A stretch of DNA of 64,000 nt from Emydura subglobosa. Its lineage: Eukaryota > Chordata > Testudines > Chelidae. The position numbers were made by a program, and so were the translations under genes. Below the pieces are notes generated by a model that was not told the origin of the DNA, did not search any database, and saw nothing but the letters and a program-made list of their open reading frames with translations. Within the stretch, counting starts at the first letter, position 1; the number at the start of each line of letters is the position of its first letter. This document shows, piece after piece, positions 47,570-59,494 of this stretch. Where the stretch lies: positions 24,030,118 to 24,094,117 of the forward strand of contig ML679959.1 in the NCBI GenBank assembly GCA_007922225.1, read 5' to 3'.

Positions 47570-47760
47570 TTCCTAGTTATCACAGACTTCCTTTGTGACC
47601 TTGGGCAAGTCCCTTAAGCTTTCTCTACCTCAATTTCTCCAGTGGAAAAATGGGGCTAACACCCACCTCACATGAGTGCTGGGAGGCTTAATTCATGGAT
47701 TTGGTGCGCTGAGATCCTGGGATGCAAGGTGATATCACAGCATAATGATAATACACATTT
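47570..47760 (+). mobile_element. MIR/CORE-type SINE
   Basis: TTTGTGACCTTGGGCAAGTC, CTACCTCAATTTCTCCAGTGG, AAAATGGGGCTAACACCCACC and TGGTGCGCTGAGATCCTGGG define the element. Confidence 0.75.
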
Positions 47761-48969
47761 ACTAGAAATATGCTCGGGATCTGGGTTCATGTAGCAGTGC
47801 TCAAGAGACAGACATGATGAGCCTGAACCTGTGAATCATGTGCGTAAATCTTGGCAGGATCAGGGCCTGTGTGTGTATAAAATAAAAGTGTGAATTTCCC
47901 TTGCTTTTTATAAACCATACGGAATCTTGTATTTACAGTAAATGTTTTTAAAATAATAGAGAAAAGAAAATGTACATCAATTTACTATAAACCGAGCATT
48001 TTCCCGGTTAAAGATCCTTTATTTGGTATTAATATATACCTTGGAAAGATGATTTAATATGGAAAGATTAATCAAAGTTCAGTGTACATTGAAAACAAAG
48101 TAAATGTTATCACTATTAACTCCTACTGTCTACTTCCCAGTTTCTTGACAATGGTGGCCCCTGCTCTAAGGAGATCATGAGTTAAAATACATTTAAAAAA
48201 AAGAATTTGTAAAAAAAAAAATATGAGCTTAATATTCCTCAGACAGTGAGGTTGAAGTTGGTGGAATATATGCCTTATTTCAGCCTCCTAATGACTTTCA
48301 TGCCTTTGTGAAGATATGTTAAAACAAGCAGTGTAATTGGTCCACACAAGTGAAGGGCTAAGGTTCGTGTACAGTCAGTCGCCATTACCATCTTTTTAGC
48401 CTGAAAAGTACATGGCTGCTGTTTCAAGGATGTTTTTCAATGCTCTTGTGCTGAATGTAATAGTGGTTATTGGAACACATGCTTCCCAATGAAGGGATGG
48501 TGGAATGGGTGCTTCCCAGTTGAAGGCCCTTCTCTTGAAACCTTTACTCATGTGGGCAACTTTATGCACGTTGAACTGTCCCGTTGTACTTGTTGGGACC
48601 GTTCACATGTGCTCAAATTGCAGGACTGAGGCCTGAAAAAGCTAGCTGGGAATGCAAGATCAGGGTCTAAGTGGGCCTGTTTCTCAAAAATATAGCCAAG
48701 CTGCAGTGTTGTGGAGGGGCAAATCCATTATTGTTGCTGTCCAGCCGCCACCTGAGAGAAAGAAGGAAAACATAACTCAGTGGTGTGATTGTGCAGGTTC
48801 CAACATATCACGGCTTACTATTGCTTCCCTGCTTACCATGTTTGGCTGAAAACATGCACATGGCAATGTACAGTATGTTTTACAGGAAGCGTATAACACT
48901 GCAGCGATTCTAAAAAGCCATACGATATACCAGCGGGGCCTGCACTCCATTTAGCACACCAGCGATATA

Positions 48970-49281
48970 CAGCAGAATTTCAGAGTTACGAACTGACCGG
49001 TCAAACACACACCTCATTTGGAACTGGAAATACGCAATCAGGCAGCAGCAAAGACAACAACAACAACAAAGCAAATACAGTACAGTACTGTGTTAAACAT
49101 AAACTACTAAAAAAATCAAGGAAAAGCAGCATTTTTCCTTCTGCAGAGTAAAGCTGTATTAACTCCATGTTCACTTGTAAACTTTTGAGAGAACAACCGT
49201 AACGTTTTGTTCAGTTACAAACATTTCAGAGTTACGAACAACCTACATTCCCAAGGTATTCCTAACTCTCAGATTCTACTG
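48970..49281 (+). mobile_element. Tigger/mariner-like MITE with TA duplication
   Basis: The ends CAGCAGAATTTCAGAGTTAC and CTAACTCTCAGATTCTACTG are inverted repeats bounded by TA at 48968-48969 and 49282-49283. The motif CAGAGTTACGAAC occurs near both ends. There is no transposase. Confidence 0.75.
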
Positions 49282-49894
49282 TAGGTGGATAATTGTCTTT
49301 AATACTGATAGAAGCTGTGCCCTTCAATCTCTCATGGATACACAGGAGGGAATGCTCTCCATCGCTTGGACAAGCTCTTGTGACTTACCTGGAGTTTGAT
49401 CCTGCAATCCTAATGCAGGCAAAACTCAAAAGGAAATCAATGATTGAATAGTAACCAGTGGGACTGGGCCCGGGGTAATATAACTGAAAGTTGAAAGTCA
49501 GTGGTTGAACTGCCTGCACTGGGTCCAAGAGCAAGCCCTTAAAGGTTGGGCCAGATACACAACTAAGTTTGGTCAGCATAACTATGGCAGTCCTGGGTGT
49601 GAAAAAAACTACAGCTCCTAGGTGAGCTGGGTATGCAGTAAAAACTCCTAGTGTAGCCACAGCTGTGCCGATGTAAGACTGCATCGGTTGACACAGCTAA
49701 TGTCATTCGGGGAGGTGGTAGCTAAGAGCACAGACTCTTCTGTCGGGATAAGCTGTGTCTCCATTAGCGAGCTCTGGCGCTACACCTACATTGGCAAAGC
49801 ATTCGTAATGTAGACAAGGCCTTAGTCTACCTGTAGAACAGAGATTTTATAGCTCATCATATGACTCTCGCTCAAAAGCGAGGAATAAACCGTG

Positions 49895-49990
49895 GGCAGT
49901 GTTGGTGTCGCTGTGTTGTCCCAGGATATTAGAGAGAGCAGGTGGGGGAGGTAACACCTTTTATCAGTGCGAGAGACGAGACTTCGAATA
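49895..49990. repeat. Left arm of the 14462-type repeat
   Basis: GCTGTGTTGTCCCAGGATAT, TAGAGAGAGCAGGTGGGGGAGG and TAACACCTTTTATCAGTGCG match the left arm at 14475-14540. Confidence 0.6.
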
Positions 49991-50631
49991 CAGAGAGCTC
50001 TGAGCTGTGTCCTGTAAAAGGAAGCATGCCTCCATTTTTATGTGAACAATTCATCTGTATATCTCTCTGGCCTAAACAGGGCCATATTGTGAACTCCTTG
50101 TCGCTCTGCAGTGGCTCTGGTGGAACTTGTCATGTGACTACTGGGAGCCGGGGAGTCCCAGTCTAGCCCTGTGTCCTGCCGACTCTTAGTGTAAAGGACA
50201 AGCAGGATCATTACAAACCTGTGCTTTTATTTAAAAAAGAAATCACTGTGGCTTTCCCAATAGTTTTCAGTATCTGGTTCAGTTTGATACATTGCTTTCA
50301 AGCCTTGCTTGAAATGAGGAACCAGGAAATGAGCACCATTAACCTAGAAAAAATCTTGCGGTGTTGATGATCTGTGTGATCCTCAAAGGACAATCAGCAG
50401 TATAAAGCTGCCAACAGCCTGTATCCATAACCTCACTTATACCAGCAAGTCCATCCTGCAGGGAGTTCACAAATTCCTTCCCTGCGCTCTGGGCTTTGTC
50501 TAACTGCTTGTGACCTGGAGTCAATTGCAGTTGCTAAAACTTTTGACCCTTTGGATAAGATCCACTGATGTCTCATCAGTCTCTAGGCTATTTCAGGCTT
50601 TTCTCTCCTCTTTAGGGTCATTGACTGATAG

Positions 50632-50935
50632 GACATGTCTACATTGCAGCTGGGAGCCAGCCCCACAGTGCAGGTAGACAGACTTGTGCTAGGAGGGCTT
50701 GAGTTAACGGGCTAAAAATAGCAGTGTGGACCTTGTGACTCGGGAGTCAGCACAGGCTCTCAAGCCCACCTGATCCTGTGGGTCTGACCTCGGGGGCTAG
50801 CCTGAGTCTCTGCCAGAGCCGGAGCATCCACAATGTATTTTTAGGGTGCTAGCTTTTGCCCTGCTTGGACAAGTCTGTCTATCAGAGTTGAGACTGGAGG
50901 CTCGCTGCCAGCTTCAGTGAAGACATACACATAAA
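50632..50935 (+). mobile_element. Harbinger-like non-autonomous element, second copy
   Basis: It starts GGACATGTCTACATTGCAGC and ends CAGTGAAGACATACAC. GCTAAAAATAGCAGTGTGGA and GAGCCGGAGCATCCACAATG align with the 16813 copy. Confidence 0.6.
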
Positions 50936-51039
50936 AGGCCTGATTCGGTTCTCACACATTTGGATTTCCACCAGTGTAACTGCTGATTTCAAAAGAGTCG
51001 CTTCTGATTTACACAGCTGTAAGGGAGAGGAGCATGAAC

Positions 51040-51150
51040 TCCAAAGCTTCTCTTTCACCAACGGAAGTTGGTCCAGTAAAAGATATTACCTCACCCACCT
51101 TCTCTCTCTAATATCCTGGAACCAACGTGTACACCAACACTGCAAATGAC
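51040..51150. repeat. Right arm of the 14462-type repeat
   Basis: TTTCACCAACGGAAGTTGGT, CCAGTAAAAGATATTACCTC and TCTCTAATATCCTGGAACC form the complementary arm about 1.05 kb after the 49895 arm. Confidence 0.65.
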
Positions 51151-51967
51151 AGCTGCAGAATAAGATAGGTTTTGTCTGAATGAGAAAATTGCACTGATTA
51201 ACTTAAGGTGTGAATTTAAACTGGAGAAAAAGGCTGCGTAATCAATTTGGTGCAAGAGAGGCATGTTTCAGTTTAGCTTAAATTAATTAGGTTTAAGCTA
51301 AACCAAAATAAGCCACTCTTAAACCCAAATAAGGATTCCCACACCGCCTTTTGCACACCTTTAACTATATCAGTTTAAAACCCTGCAGTGAGGAAGGACA
51401 TACCCCCAGAGATATGAAGAAGCGGGGAGATCTGTGTGTGGAGTACCCCCTCTCTCACCAGCTTGCCCTCGGGAGATGATTTGCTGATACGTTTTCTCCT
51501 CCTTGCTCACTGTGAAGGTCTGTTTTCTCCGGCTGACTTTGAAAGCTGTGGGAGCGACCAATATGAATCCAGCACAGTAAAACGAAGTACACTAAAAACC
51601 CGGCTCTGAGCCATAGCTCAGCGTAGCCAGATCGGCAATAAAATAGGAGCAGCGGGGTGTTTTCTTTTGGAATTAAGTCCTGCTTAGGTTCTAAAAGCTC
51701 TGCTAATTATTAGGACAAACTGATGGAAAAGTTGACGTCAGCTGGGAGAACGAATGGGACGAAATATAATTGTGTCTGGGGCCATAGGAGAGCATTACAT
51801 GATGTCTCACGCTGGATTTTGCATGAGTCATTTTCCTCCTGGTCAGGATTTCATATTGACTTGCAGATGGCAATCGTCTGGGTCTCTCCGCATGCCAAAA
51901 CTGCTGTGTTTTTCAATGCCTCTTTGAGAGGTTCCATCAACAGTATTTCTCTGCGTTTAGTGAAGTG

Positions 51968-52290
51968 AGCCCTGCACTGGGCCTCATACCACCTGGGTTC
52001 TAATTGCAGCTCCTGCCTATGGCTCATGGTGGCTTTGGGAAGGAGACCATAGGCCAGATTTTGCTGTCACCAGACTCTGCTGTCACCAGATTCTGCTGTC
52101 ACCAGCGGCATAAGTCCATCGATTTCGGTAGGAATTGTGGAGGTCAGCACCTCTGAAAAGCCGGCCCCAGATCAATGCCTAGCTTTAGGCACCTAAGTTG
52201 GAAAACTTGGTCCTTAATGTCTGTGCCTCGGTTTCCCCACCTGTAAAGTGGAGATAATGAGACGCCACCCCTTCCGTAGGGCACAAGAGT
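51968..52290 (+). mobile_element. Fragmentary MIR-type SINE
   Basis: A diverged head (CCTGGGTTCTAATTGCAGCT) and a tail (CTGTGCCTCGGTTTCCCCAC, CTGTAAAGTGGAGATAATGAGA) are separated by a short triplicated CTGCTGTCACCAGA-like stretch near 52060-52105. Confidence 0.5.
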
Positions 52291-52829
52291 GGAGGCATTT
52301 TTGGAAACCAGGCCTGCAAGCTGCAAACCGGGTGATCTGCCTTTTTCTTTCCACCTGGCCTGCCCAGCAGCCTAGTCTAACTCCCTCTGCAGTCAATGGA
52401 AAGACGCCTGCTTGCTTCAGTGAGAACTGAGTTGGGCTGCCGACTGGTAAAAAAATGGACAGTGACTGTCAGTTTATTGACACGGTCGACAGCTGAAACG
52501 AGTTACAAGACTGCTTAAACCTAAACCTCTGGCTGAAGTCCACAAGCAATAGCCATATTTAATCACAGCAGTGGCTAGCATTTTCACCCAATCCCATACT
52601 GGAATTGTAGAATCCTTCCTGATTCATTAACAACCTTTTCAATACACAATCACGAACGATTTTCTATGTCAAGTGCACTTAAAAGTTATGCAGTTAAAAT
52701 AGTCAAAGCCTCCCATCTTGCCATCTTGGGCAAAACTCCTGATGGAATCAGTGGAAATTTGCCTGAGTAAGGATCAGAGGACATGGAGATTGTACATTGG
52801 TTTCCAGACTAGATAAATCAGCGTCCATA

Positions 52830-52999
52830 TTAGTCCTTTGCAGCTTTCTGATAGACCTTCAAAAATGAAATGAAAAATTCCACCTCCGGTAGTGTGTTGT
52901 TGGTTTCCTTCTCAGCAGTTTCCTCAGCACCAGCAGCAAGTGTAAAGGTGTCGAAAAGCATCCTGCCGTGCAGCGTTTCAGCTGTAGCACTCTGTAGGA
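52830..52999 (-). other. Unidentified candidate terminal exon
   Basis: After a good TTTCCTACAG acceptor the minus strand stays open for 56 codons to TAA: SATAETLHGRMLFDTFTLAA, an acidic stretch with AEKETNNT, then an amphipathic helix ending FLKVYQKAAKD. I do not recognise a family, and no partner exon was identified upstream. It may be a chance open frame. Confidence 0.2.
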
Positions 53000-53736
53000 A
53001 ACACAGCTGTAGACAGATTAACAACTGACATTAGCATTGATACTGGCGCAGTGTTGATCGCTCTTCCTGCTGTGGGGTAGACCTTGCTACGCTTTTGCTT
53101 CAGGAGAGGATCAAGTGTCCAGTATATGAATGCTAAATGTAGTCAGGGCTGGATCCTAGGCTCCTGCAACTGTAAGGGACACCTCAGTGGAAGTATGGCT
53201 TACAGAGGATTTAGTTTTCATGATCTTGCAGTGGTTCTGAGGCTCTTGTCTCACTGCACACAGGGAAATCCATAGTATAGTTTTATTGGAGCGGGTCAAA
53301 CCTGTTTCTCAATGGAAAATTGGGGAGTTGACAAAACGGTTTTATTTTTGGTTGGACATTCTGCTTTCAGTGGGAAAATGTAGGCTTCTTTTTTTTTTGG
53401 GTCAGACTTTTGGGTTTTGCTTTTCTGACAAAAAGTCAAAATTCTCCATAGGAAGCAACACATGTTCTGACCATCTCTAATTGTAATCGATGCAGCACCG
53501 TAGGGGCACATGGTCCTTCGCAATAAGGAAAAAGGGCCAGACAAAGAACAAGGGCCCAGATCTTGTTTTTCACTTATACCAAGATAAATCCAGGCCAATG
53601 TCACTGAAATCAAAGGAGTTACTTTGCATATAAACCAGTGCAACTAAAGCCCTGATTCTGCAAGGCATTTAAGCCCCATTAAAGTCAAGTATGTGCTTAA
53701 AATTAAGCACTTGCTTTGCTGACTCACACCTTAGAC

Positions 53737-54269
53737 CAGAGGTCCCCAAACTGTGGGATGCACCTGCCTAGGGGGGCATGGAGGAACAGTCAGGGGGTGT
53801 GGCAGGGCCCGGGCCAGCCCCAATGGGGAGGCAGGGAAAGAGCACTATCCAGTCCCACTCTACCCCAGCTCTGCTCCGGCCCCATCCCCCAGCCACGTAC
53901 CCTGGCCCTGCTGTGGCTTCAGCCCCCAGTCCCTGGCTCAGCCATAGCCTTGACCCCTGGCTTGGCCACAGCCCCCAGTCACAGCACACGGCCTCAGTGC
54001 CTGGCCCCCGCCTTGGCCACTGATTGTGGCACCTTGCCTTGGCCTCCGGCATCCAGCTGTGGCTCGGCTCCTGGTGCCCGACACAACCCCTGATCACAGC
54101 GCCCGGCCGTGGTCTCAATACCTCGGCCCGTGGCCCTTGGTGCCTGACTCCCCGGGCCGTGGCGGTCCTGCTCCCAGCCTTGGTCCCTGCCCCCAAATGC
54201 AGTCCCCCGAACGTGGCCCCGCTCCCAGCCCCAGCGGGGGGTGTGGGGTAAAAGGTTTGGGGACTGCTA
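53737..54269 (+). mobile_element. Non-autonomous hAT, GC-rich
   Basis: The ends CAGAGGTCCCCAAACTGTGG and GGTTTGGGGACTGCTA are inverted repeats. The flanks CCTTAGAC and CCTTAGAT match in 7 of 8 bases. The GC-rich interior gives long meaningless open frames on both strands. Confidence 0.82.
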
Positions 54270-54823
54270 CCTTAGATCTTGTCTAGGGTTTGCTGCTAGA
54301 GTTATATTGTTAGATCTGAACCAGCAAACACTTAATTTAAAGCATGTAATTGACTTCAGTGGTTCTTATGTGCCTTGCTGAATCAGGGCCTTAGTTACAG
54401 TGGTGTGTATGGGCAGCTGAATGCCAGGATAGTTGAATGCCCCCTGGCCAGCAGCACAGAATTTGTTTGCCTTTGTTATTCACTTGTAGCAGAGCAGATC
54501 CAGTCTTGGTTCAGAATTCAAGGGGTAAAAACTGATTTGATAATGACAGCGAGTCTCTTTGTTAGTGCTGTCAAGTTCTGGGAATCACGTAAACTGCTGA
54601 GTTCATAGCTCTGACCCCCTGACAAAATAATATTCTGTCCTCTTAATGATAAGCCACAGACTCCGAGCAGCTCTTCTGGCACCTTTTGAAGTGAAATCTA
54701 ATGTGCATGTCAGCACTGATTAAAGGAGAGCTTTGTAGGAGTGTGGTTTGGGCCTTGATTGTCTCAGCAGCACCAGTAGTCAAGGTACTGGATCCCTTGA
54801 GCTGTCAGATGGATGATTTAGAA

Positions 54824-55021
54824 CAGGGGTTCTCAAACTTTTTTTGTTGGGATCCCTTTGAAAATATTTCAGGCTGTGATGACCCTCCCACAAAAGTGAT
54901 GACCCCCCCCCCCATGCCATGTCATGCTTACCAGCATGCATGGGGGACTGACAGCTCACAATCCCCCCTAATAACTTCATGTCCCCCTGAGGGGTCACGA
55001 TACCCAATTTGAGAACTCCTG
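54824..55021 (+). mobile_element. Non-autonomous hAT, same family as 7923
   Basis: The ends are CAGGGGTTCTCAAACTTTTT and ATTTGAGAACTCCTG; internal text such as CCTTTGAAAATATTTC is shared with the 7923 copy. The flanks ATTTAGAA and ATTTTGAA match in 7 of 8 bases. Confidence 0.85.
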
Positions 55022-55029
55022 ATTTTGAA

Positions 55030-57480
55030 CGACTTGTGTAGGGAGTAATGAATGTAGTGGTTTAAGAAGCTGCTAAATAACGTTTATGGTTTGATTGTAC
55101 TTAGAACTGCTAAATAACACCAGCCACTGTCATGAAGTTGATTGAAGGGTGCTATCAGGATTTTTTTTTTTTTTTTTTAAATAGACATTGAGGGTCAAAT
55201 TCATCCTTGGGTAACTCAATTTAAATCACCAGAACAACCTCAGGATAGGTTTAAAAGGAAAATGACATCTGCTTTATCACTTTCACTAAGCAATACACAA
55301 CCTTTGGAGGAGGAGAACTGGATGTGTTAATGTTAATACGGATGTAGTATTTTTATTCATACTTAAAACTGCAAAACAAAAAACGTATCTTCCAGCTGTT
55401 CTTTTATCTCCACCAATTTATCAGTCCTTATGTCATGAAGCCAACACAAACAGAAAGACATTTATTTATTTATTTATTGTGTTATTTTATTTTTCAGTGC
55501 ACAATTCAAAGCTGGGAATGTTTGTCCTGAGGAAACACACATTTATTTTTCATAAATGTCTCTACATTTTATTCTTTAATGGATGATTTTAAGAAATGGT
55601 CACATTTGGGCCTTTCTTCTTTTTGTTTTAAAATTCAAGAAACTTTCTGAATTCATGGAAAATTGGAAACTTAAGTGAAAACCTGATGCATTGGTGATAA
55701 ACAGAACTAGGCCAATAAATGCTGACTTGAAACTACGCAGTAGGCTCTTCTAATGTATCAGTTAGCTTCTATGTGCCGAGCAGTATCCTAGCAATGTTTT
55801 CATTGTCAATAATTGAAGTCACTCTGAAATATTTGCTTAGGCTTTCACCGGATGTTTAAATGGATGTCACACACTGGGCAGGTGTTTGTATTGTAATTAG
55901 AATGATTTGGTTTGATGGCATTCCTGCTTCCATGTGCAAAACGTTCTGGAAAATCCCACCTGGCCAAAAGCTTGGGGGTCTGATTTTTTGTTGCCCTGAA
56001 CTTTGCCGGAGTCCGTGACACTAGTGCCAAGTGAGTGTAAAATGCTTGTGTTCTGATCTGCTGGCCTTTTGCACTGGTGTGACTATTCACATGTTGCTAG
56101 ACAATGGAGAATTGGGTCTGTGTAATATTATCAAGGCTAACTAAAGTTAATGGCAAAGCTTACATTGACTTCAATTGGAGTAGGCTTTCAATTTGCAAAT
56201 TGCATTGACGTCAATGGGAATTCTGGGTGTGTTATAAATGAAGGCAGGGCTGGGCCTTGTATCTGATCGCTTGTGGCATCCATTTTCTCCTGTAATCAGC
56301 CAGCCAAGAAACTCCTCAGCTGGCTCGTTTTTGTTTTTCTGGTTTTGTTTTTCTGGGGTTTTTAAACTGATTTGAATGAATTTAGTGCGGATGACAGGTC
56401 CTGTGTTGACAGTTCCGAAGGCTGAAATCCAGTTACTCAGAGCTCAGATACTATGATGGGTGCTATACACATGCCTAGAGATAAATATGCACATTTTTCC
56501 CTAGCTGTTCTCTCCCTGTACAGTGCCTGCAGCCATGCACAGAGCCGTGAGATGCACAGAGGGCCCAGTGTCACAGGAAATGCAAAGTAAGTTTTCCTTT
56601 CACGTTGCTATAGATTTGTGATAGGTTTCAAATTTCATGCAGGATTCCTTCTGCGTGGGAGGGATTTCAGAATCCGGGACTATTTAAAAAACACACCGGT
56701 TTATAGACATGGGGAGACCTCATTCAAACTCCCAAATTCAAATATCTTCTCACCCTCCGCCCCCACTCCACGATTTTGGAAAGTTCCGATCCAGATTCTG
56801 CACCTTGGGCCCATCTCTACCTCTTTGGCCTTTCCACTCTGCACTGGGGACCTTGCCAATTTTGATCCAGCGTTATGGTTGTCTCTGGAAGCACTGTCTA
56901 CGGCTGGCAGCAGGAATAATCTGTGTGTGTGGGCGGGGAAGTGAGTAGCTGTTCTGTCATTACTGGGTCAGGATGGGAGTGTGGATCATTCAGAAAATGA
57001 GTGCCGCTGCTTATGAGGCTTGTAAAAGTGCCTTCTGTGGATTTCTAGGGGGTACCAGAACTAGGGCACAAGGGTCCATCCCATGCCCTCCCGCTGTGTG
57101 CAGGATTTCCGGATGACCCCCAGAAATTGAGCTGTAAGCTGCATGATGTGCAACTGTGCCGTCCACATGCTACAGTTCCCCATACTGATTCAAACCAGGC
57201 TTGTTTTAAAATGCTTGTTTTCAGAAGTCAGTACAGAGAGCCCCACATGTTAGTCTAGGTGGGCTTCCGACTCCCCTGAATTAATGCAAATATGGCCGAG
57301 GTCAACTGTTTCATTGATTAGTGCTACCTTCTTTGGGTGAGATTGTCCACAGACCTCATGTGAGGGCAGTACGATGAAGGCTGTATAAAAACCAGAGTAG
57401 AAAAGAACAGGGATAAATGGTCACTTCAGAGCACATCTGCCCACAGAGTTTAGCTAACCCTGTACGAAAACTCCTTTTGT
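55030..57480. other. No gene seen
   Basis: AT-rich, with a poly-T at 55162 and a TTTA repeat near 55461. No exon with splice sites and family match was found before the WAP exon at 57503. Confidence 0.5.
55162..55180. repeat. Poly-T tract
   Basis: A run of about 18 T after AGGA. Confidence 0.9.
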
Positions 57481-57502
57481 TCCCATCTTCCGTGTCATTC
57501 AG

Positions 57503-57734
57503 TGCCGTTTGTGCTCATGTCCCCGGAGCCATCCTGAGTGCCTGACCAGCTGCGAGTTCCTGAGGTTTCTTCAGACAATGAAGCAGGGGGAAGGCCCCCT
57601 ACCACACAAGGCTTGGAGGTTTGTGGCTGCCTGTGTGTGGAGCTGCGGGTCTGAGGTGTAGTGCCTGGGGACAAAGAAGTGCTACTCAAGCCAGTGCGGA
57701 TACACCTGTCAGCCCCCAGCGAACATGTACAAAG
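57503..57734 (+). pseudogene. ANOS1-like: Anosmin-like Cys-rich/WAP exon with premature TAG
   Basis: 232 nt, acceptor CATTCAG, donor GTAAAG, phase 0 to 1. It reads ECLTSCEFLRFLQTMKQGEG, then AWRFVAACVWSC and later KKC....CGYTCQ.PANMYK. Human anosmin has ECLTSCEFL..I..VKQGDC, FAAACVESC, KKCC..GCGHTCQVP..LYK. TAG at 57659-57661 replaces a residue just before a WAP cysteine. Two WAP cysteines are also changed (QGDC to QGEG, KKCC to KKCY). Confidence 0.8.
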
Positions 57735-58058
57735 GTAAAGCCACTGTGTTATCCTCAGCTCCCAGTTAAACTGTCATTCTGCATCGTGATGAATTAGTGT
57801 GCTCTGGGCTAATCAGAGGTAATTATTCTTTCAGAAACAATAGACGTCATTCCATGGCAGCTCTCTGACAGCTAACGAACACGGCGGCCTGTGAAAAATC
57901 TAGACGGCTTAATCTTGTGTGGAATAACATTTTCCTGTCTTTTCTTGGTAAGTATTTACACCGATGCAGGAAAATGGGCGCTGTGGGATCTGCTAACAGG
58001 GGGCTGAGTGTGTGCTCTGATACTGGTAATGTGATACAGAGCCCTTCAACAATCCTCC

Positions 58059-58552
58059 CGTCACAGGGCGACTGGCCCTCAAAGGAGAGATGGGTCCAGC
58101 CCACCTGTGACACTCAGCTCACCCTTCAGGTGGAGAAAATAAGCAGAGTCACATGACAGATAGGCCCCTGTGCCTAAATTAAGGCTTCCTGGGGTGGAAG
58201 AGGTAAAAAAAGAAACCTCTGGAAAGCAAGAGAGGATCTGTGAAAGAGGGCTAGAGCAGAGCCTGATTACCGGTGGGATGGGGAAGCTGGTCTGAACCAT
58301 TGCACAGCCCCAGGACGGAGGATGGTGGAATCCCTGAGCCAGAGGGAAGGGTGTGGGCCTGAGAGGACCAAAGGAAACTGTATGTTTCTAAAGACATAAT
58401 AAATTGGACCCCTAGAGGGCAAGCTGACTTTCAGTACTTTGGGCCTGGAACAAGTGATTTGAGAGAAGCAAGAGGGAGCTGAGGGTGGTGTGCCTGCCGG
58501 GCCGCTCTGGGGCAGGAGGGGGCATGCTCCAGGGATGGCACCCTGCCACATG
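58059..58552 (+). mobile_element. LTR-like interspersed repeat, copy 2
   Basis: It starts near GTCACAGGGCGACTGG and ends CACCCTGCCACATG, flanked by TCCTCC on both sides. Shared phrases with copy 1 include AGCTCACCCTTCAGGTGGAG, AAAATAAGCAGAGTCACATG and GGAATCCCTGAGCCAGAGG. An AATAAA lies near 58398. It sits between the anosmin-like exons. Confidence 0.5.
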
Positions 58553-59494
58553 TCCTCCGTCTGAGTGCGCGCCAGGTCCACGGCGCCTGCCCCTCTCATG
58601 GCTCCGAGGAGGCCCGCCTGACGTGGCTTGTCTTGTTTAATTCTCGCGGCTGTGTCACAAAGCGCACTCCCAGAGTTAGCGCTAATTGGCACCTCTGCTT
58701 GTAGGCCCAGGGAGGAACTGACTGCAGGAACTCAGCTATCCTTTTGCCCCATGGATGGTCCTTAAAGTGAAGGTTGAGACACTGTTGGTGGGAAAGCTCT
58801 AGCTGCCACGTGTCAGTCGTGCCATTCTGTGCCTACACCAAGGACTTCAGGCTCCAGGGTTCTCAAGCAGGCACATTTCAGCTAAAATTCACACGCCCAC
58901 CTGAATACTGCTCCACCTCCACGCCTGCTGCTGCACCTGCACTCTCACTGCCTGTCTGCCATTTCTATCTGTCCCATTCAAGCCCAGAAAAGACCTCGCT
59001 TTTCTTGAGGACTCCAGTGGGACCTTAGAAGTATTGTGGAAATACAAATTCAGCGTGTCTGTGGAGCCTGTATTTTATATCCTGCAGAAAAGGTGGAACT
59101 ACAGGATGCACCCCAGTAAAGAGAAGTTACAGAATGGCAGATGGAGAGATTGGTTAGTTCCATATTGATGGTTATTTCTGCCGAGCGCATCTTCATAAGC
59201 AGTAGCACAGATGGGAATCCAAAGGTCAGGTGCCTGTATGTACTTATCTCCCTCTCTCCTACAGGAAAAGGATTTAGGAAACATCTTTATGAGAGTGTTC
59301 TTGAGAGGTGATACTCGTGTTATTTAAACAACTTCAGAAAGGGACATTTCACTAACAATTGAAGAACTCTTGGTCACTGAGCTGGTTGTTCCAGTCACGG
59401 ACCCTGCAGCAAGATGGTTACTTCTGCTATTTGAACCTTAGCTGAATAGTAGCTAGTGGAGAAGGAAGGTGGGCTAAAGAGAGGCTGGCTGGTC

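Larger units (their letters stand above)
45500..48960. other. No gene seen
   Basis: This interval would fall in the anosmin-like gene's first introns if 45003 is its exon 1. I found no Cys-rich exon in it. It contains a CR1 end, a MIR copy and a GT repeat near 45702. Confidence 0.5.

Noticed and set aside
50431..50523. Minus-strand exon-like frame HKQLDKAQSAGKEFVNSLQD
   Set aside because: It lies between two arms of a repeat and is short; no family match or partner exon.
51430..51545. Minus-strand exon-like frame FKVSRRKQTFTVSKEEKTYQ with a CTGgtgaga donor
   Set aside because: It has plausible splice sites, but no family is recognised, it has no partner exon, and it is upstream of nothing coherent; chance is likely.
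53716..54251. Pro/Ala-rich frames up to 142 codons on both strands
   Set aside because: They lie wholly inside the hAT element 53737-54269.
57495..57689. 64-codon minus-strand frame
   Set aside because: It is antisense to the anosmin-like WAP exon, which has the family match.
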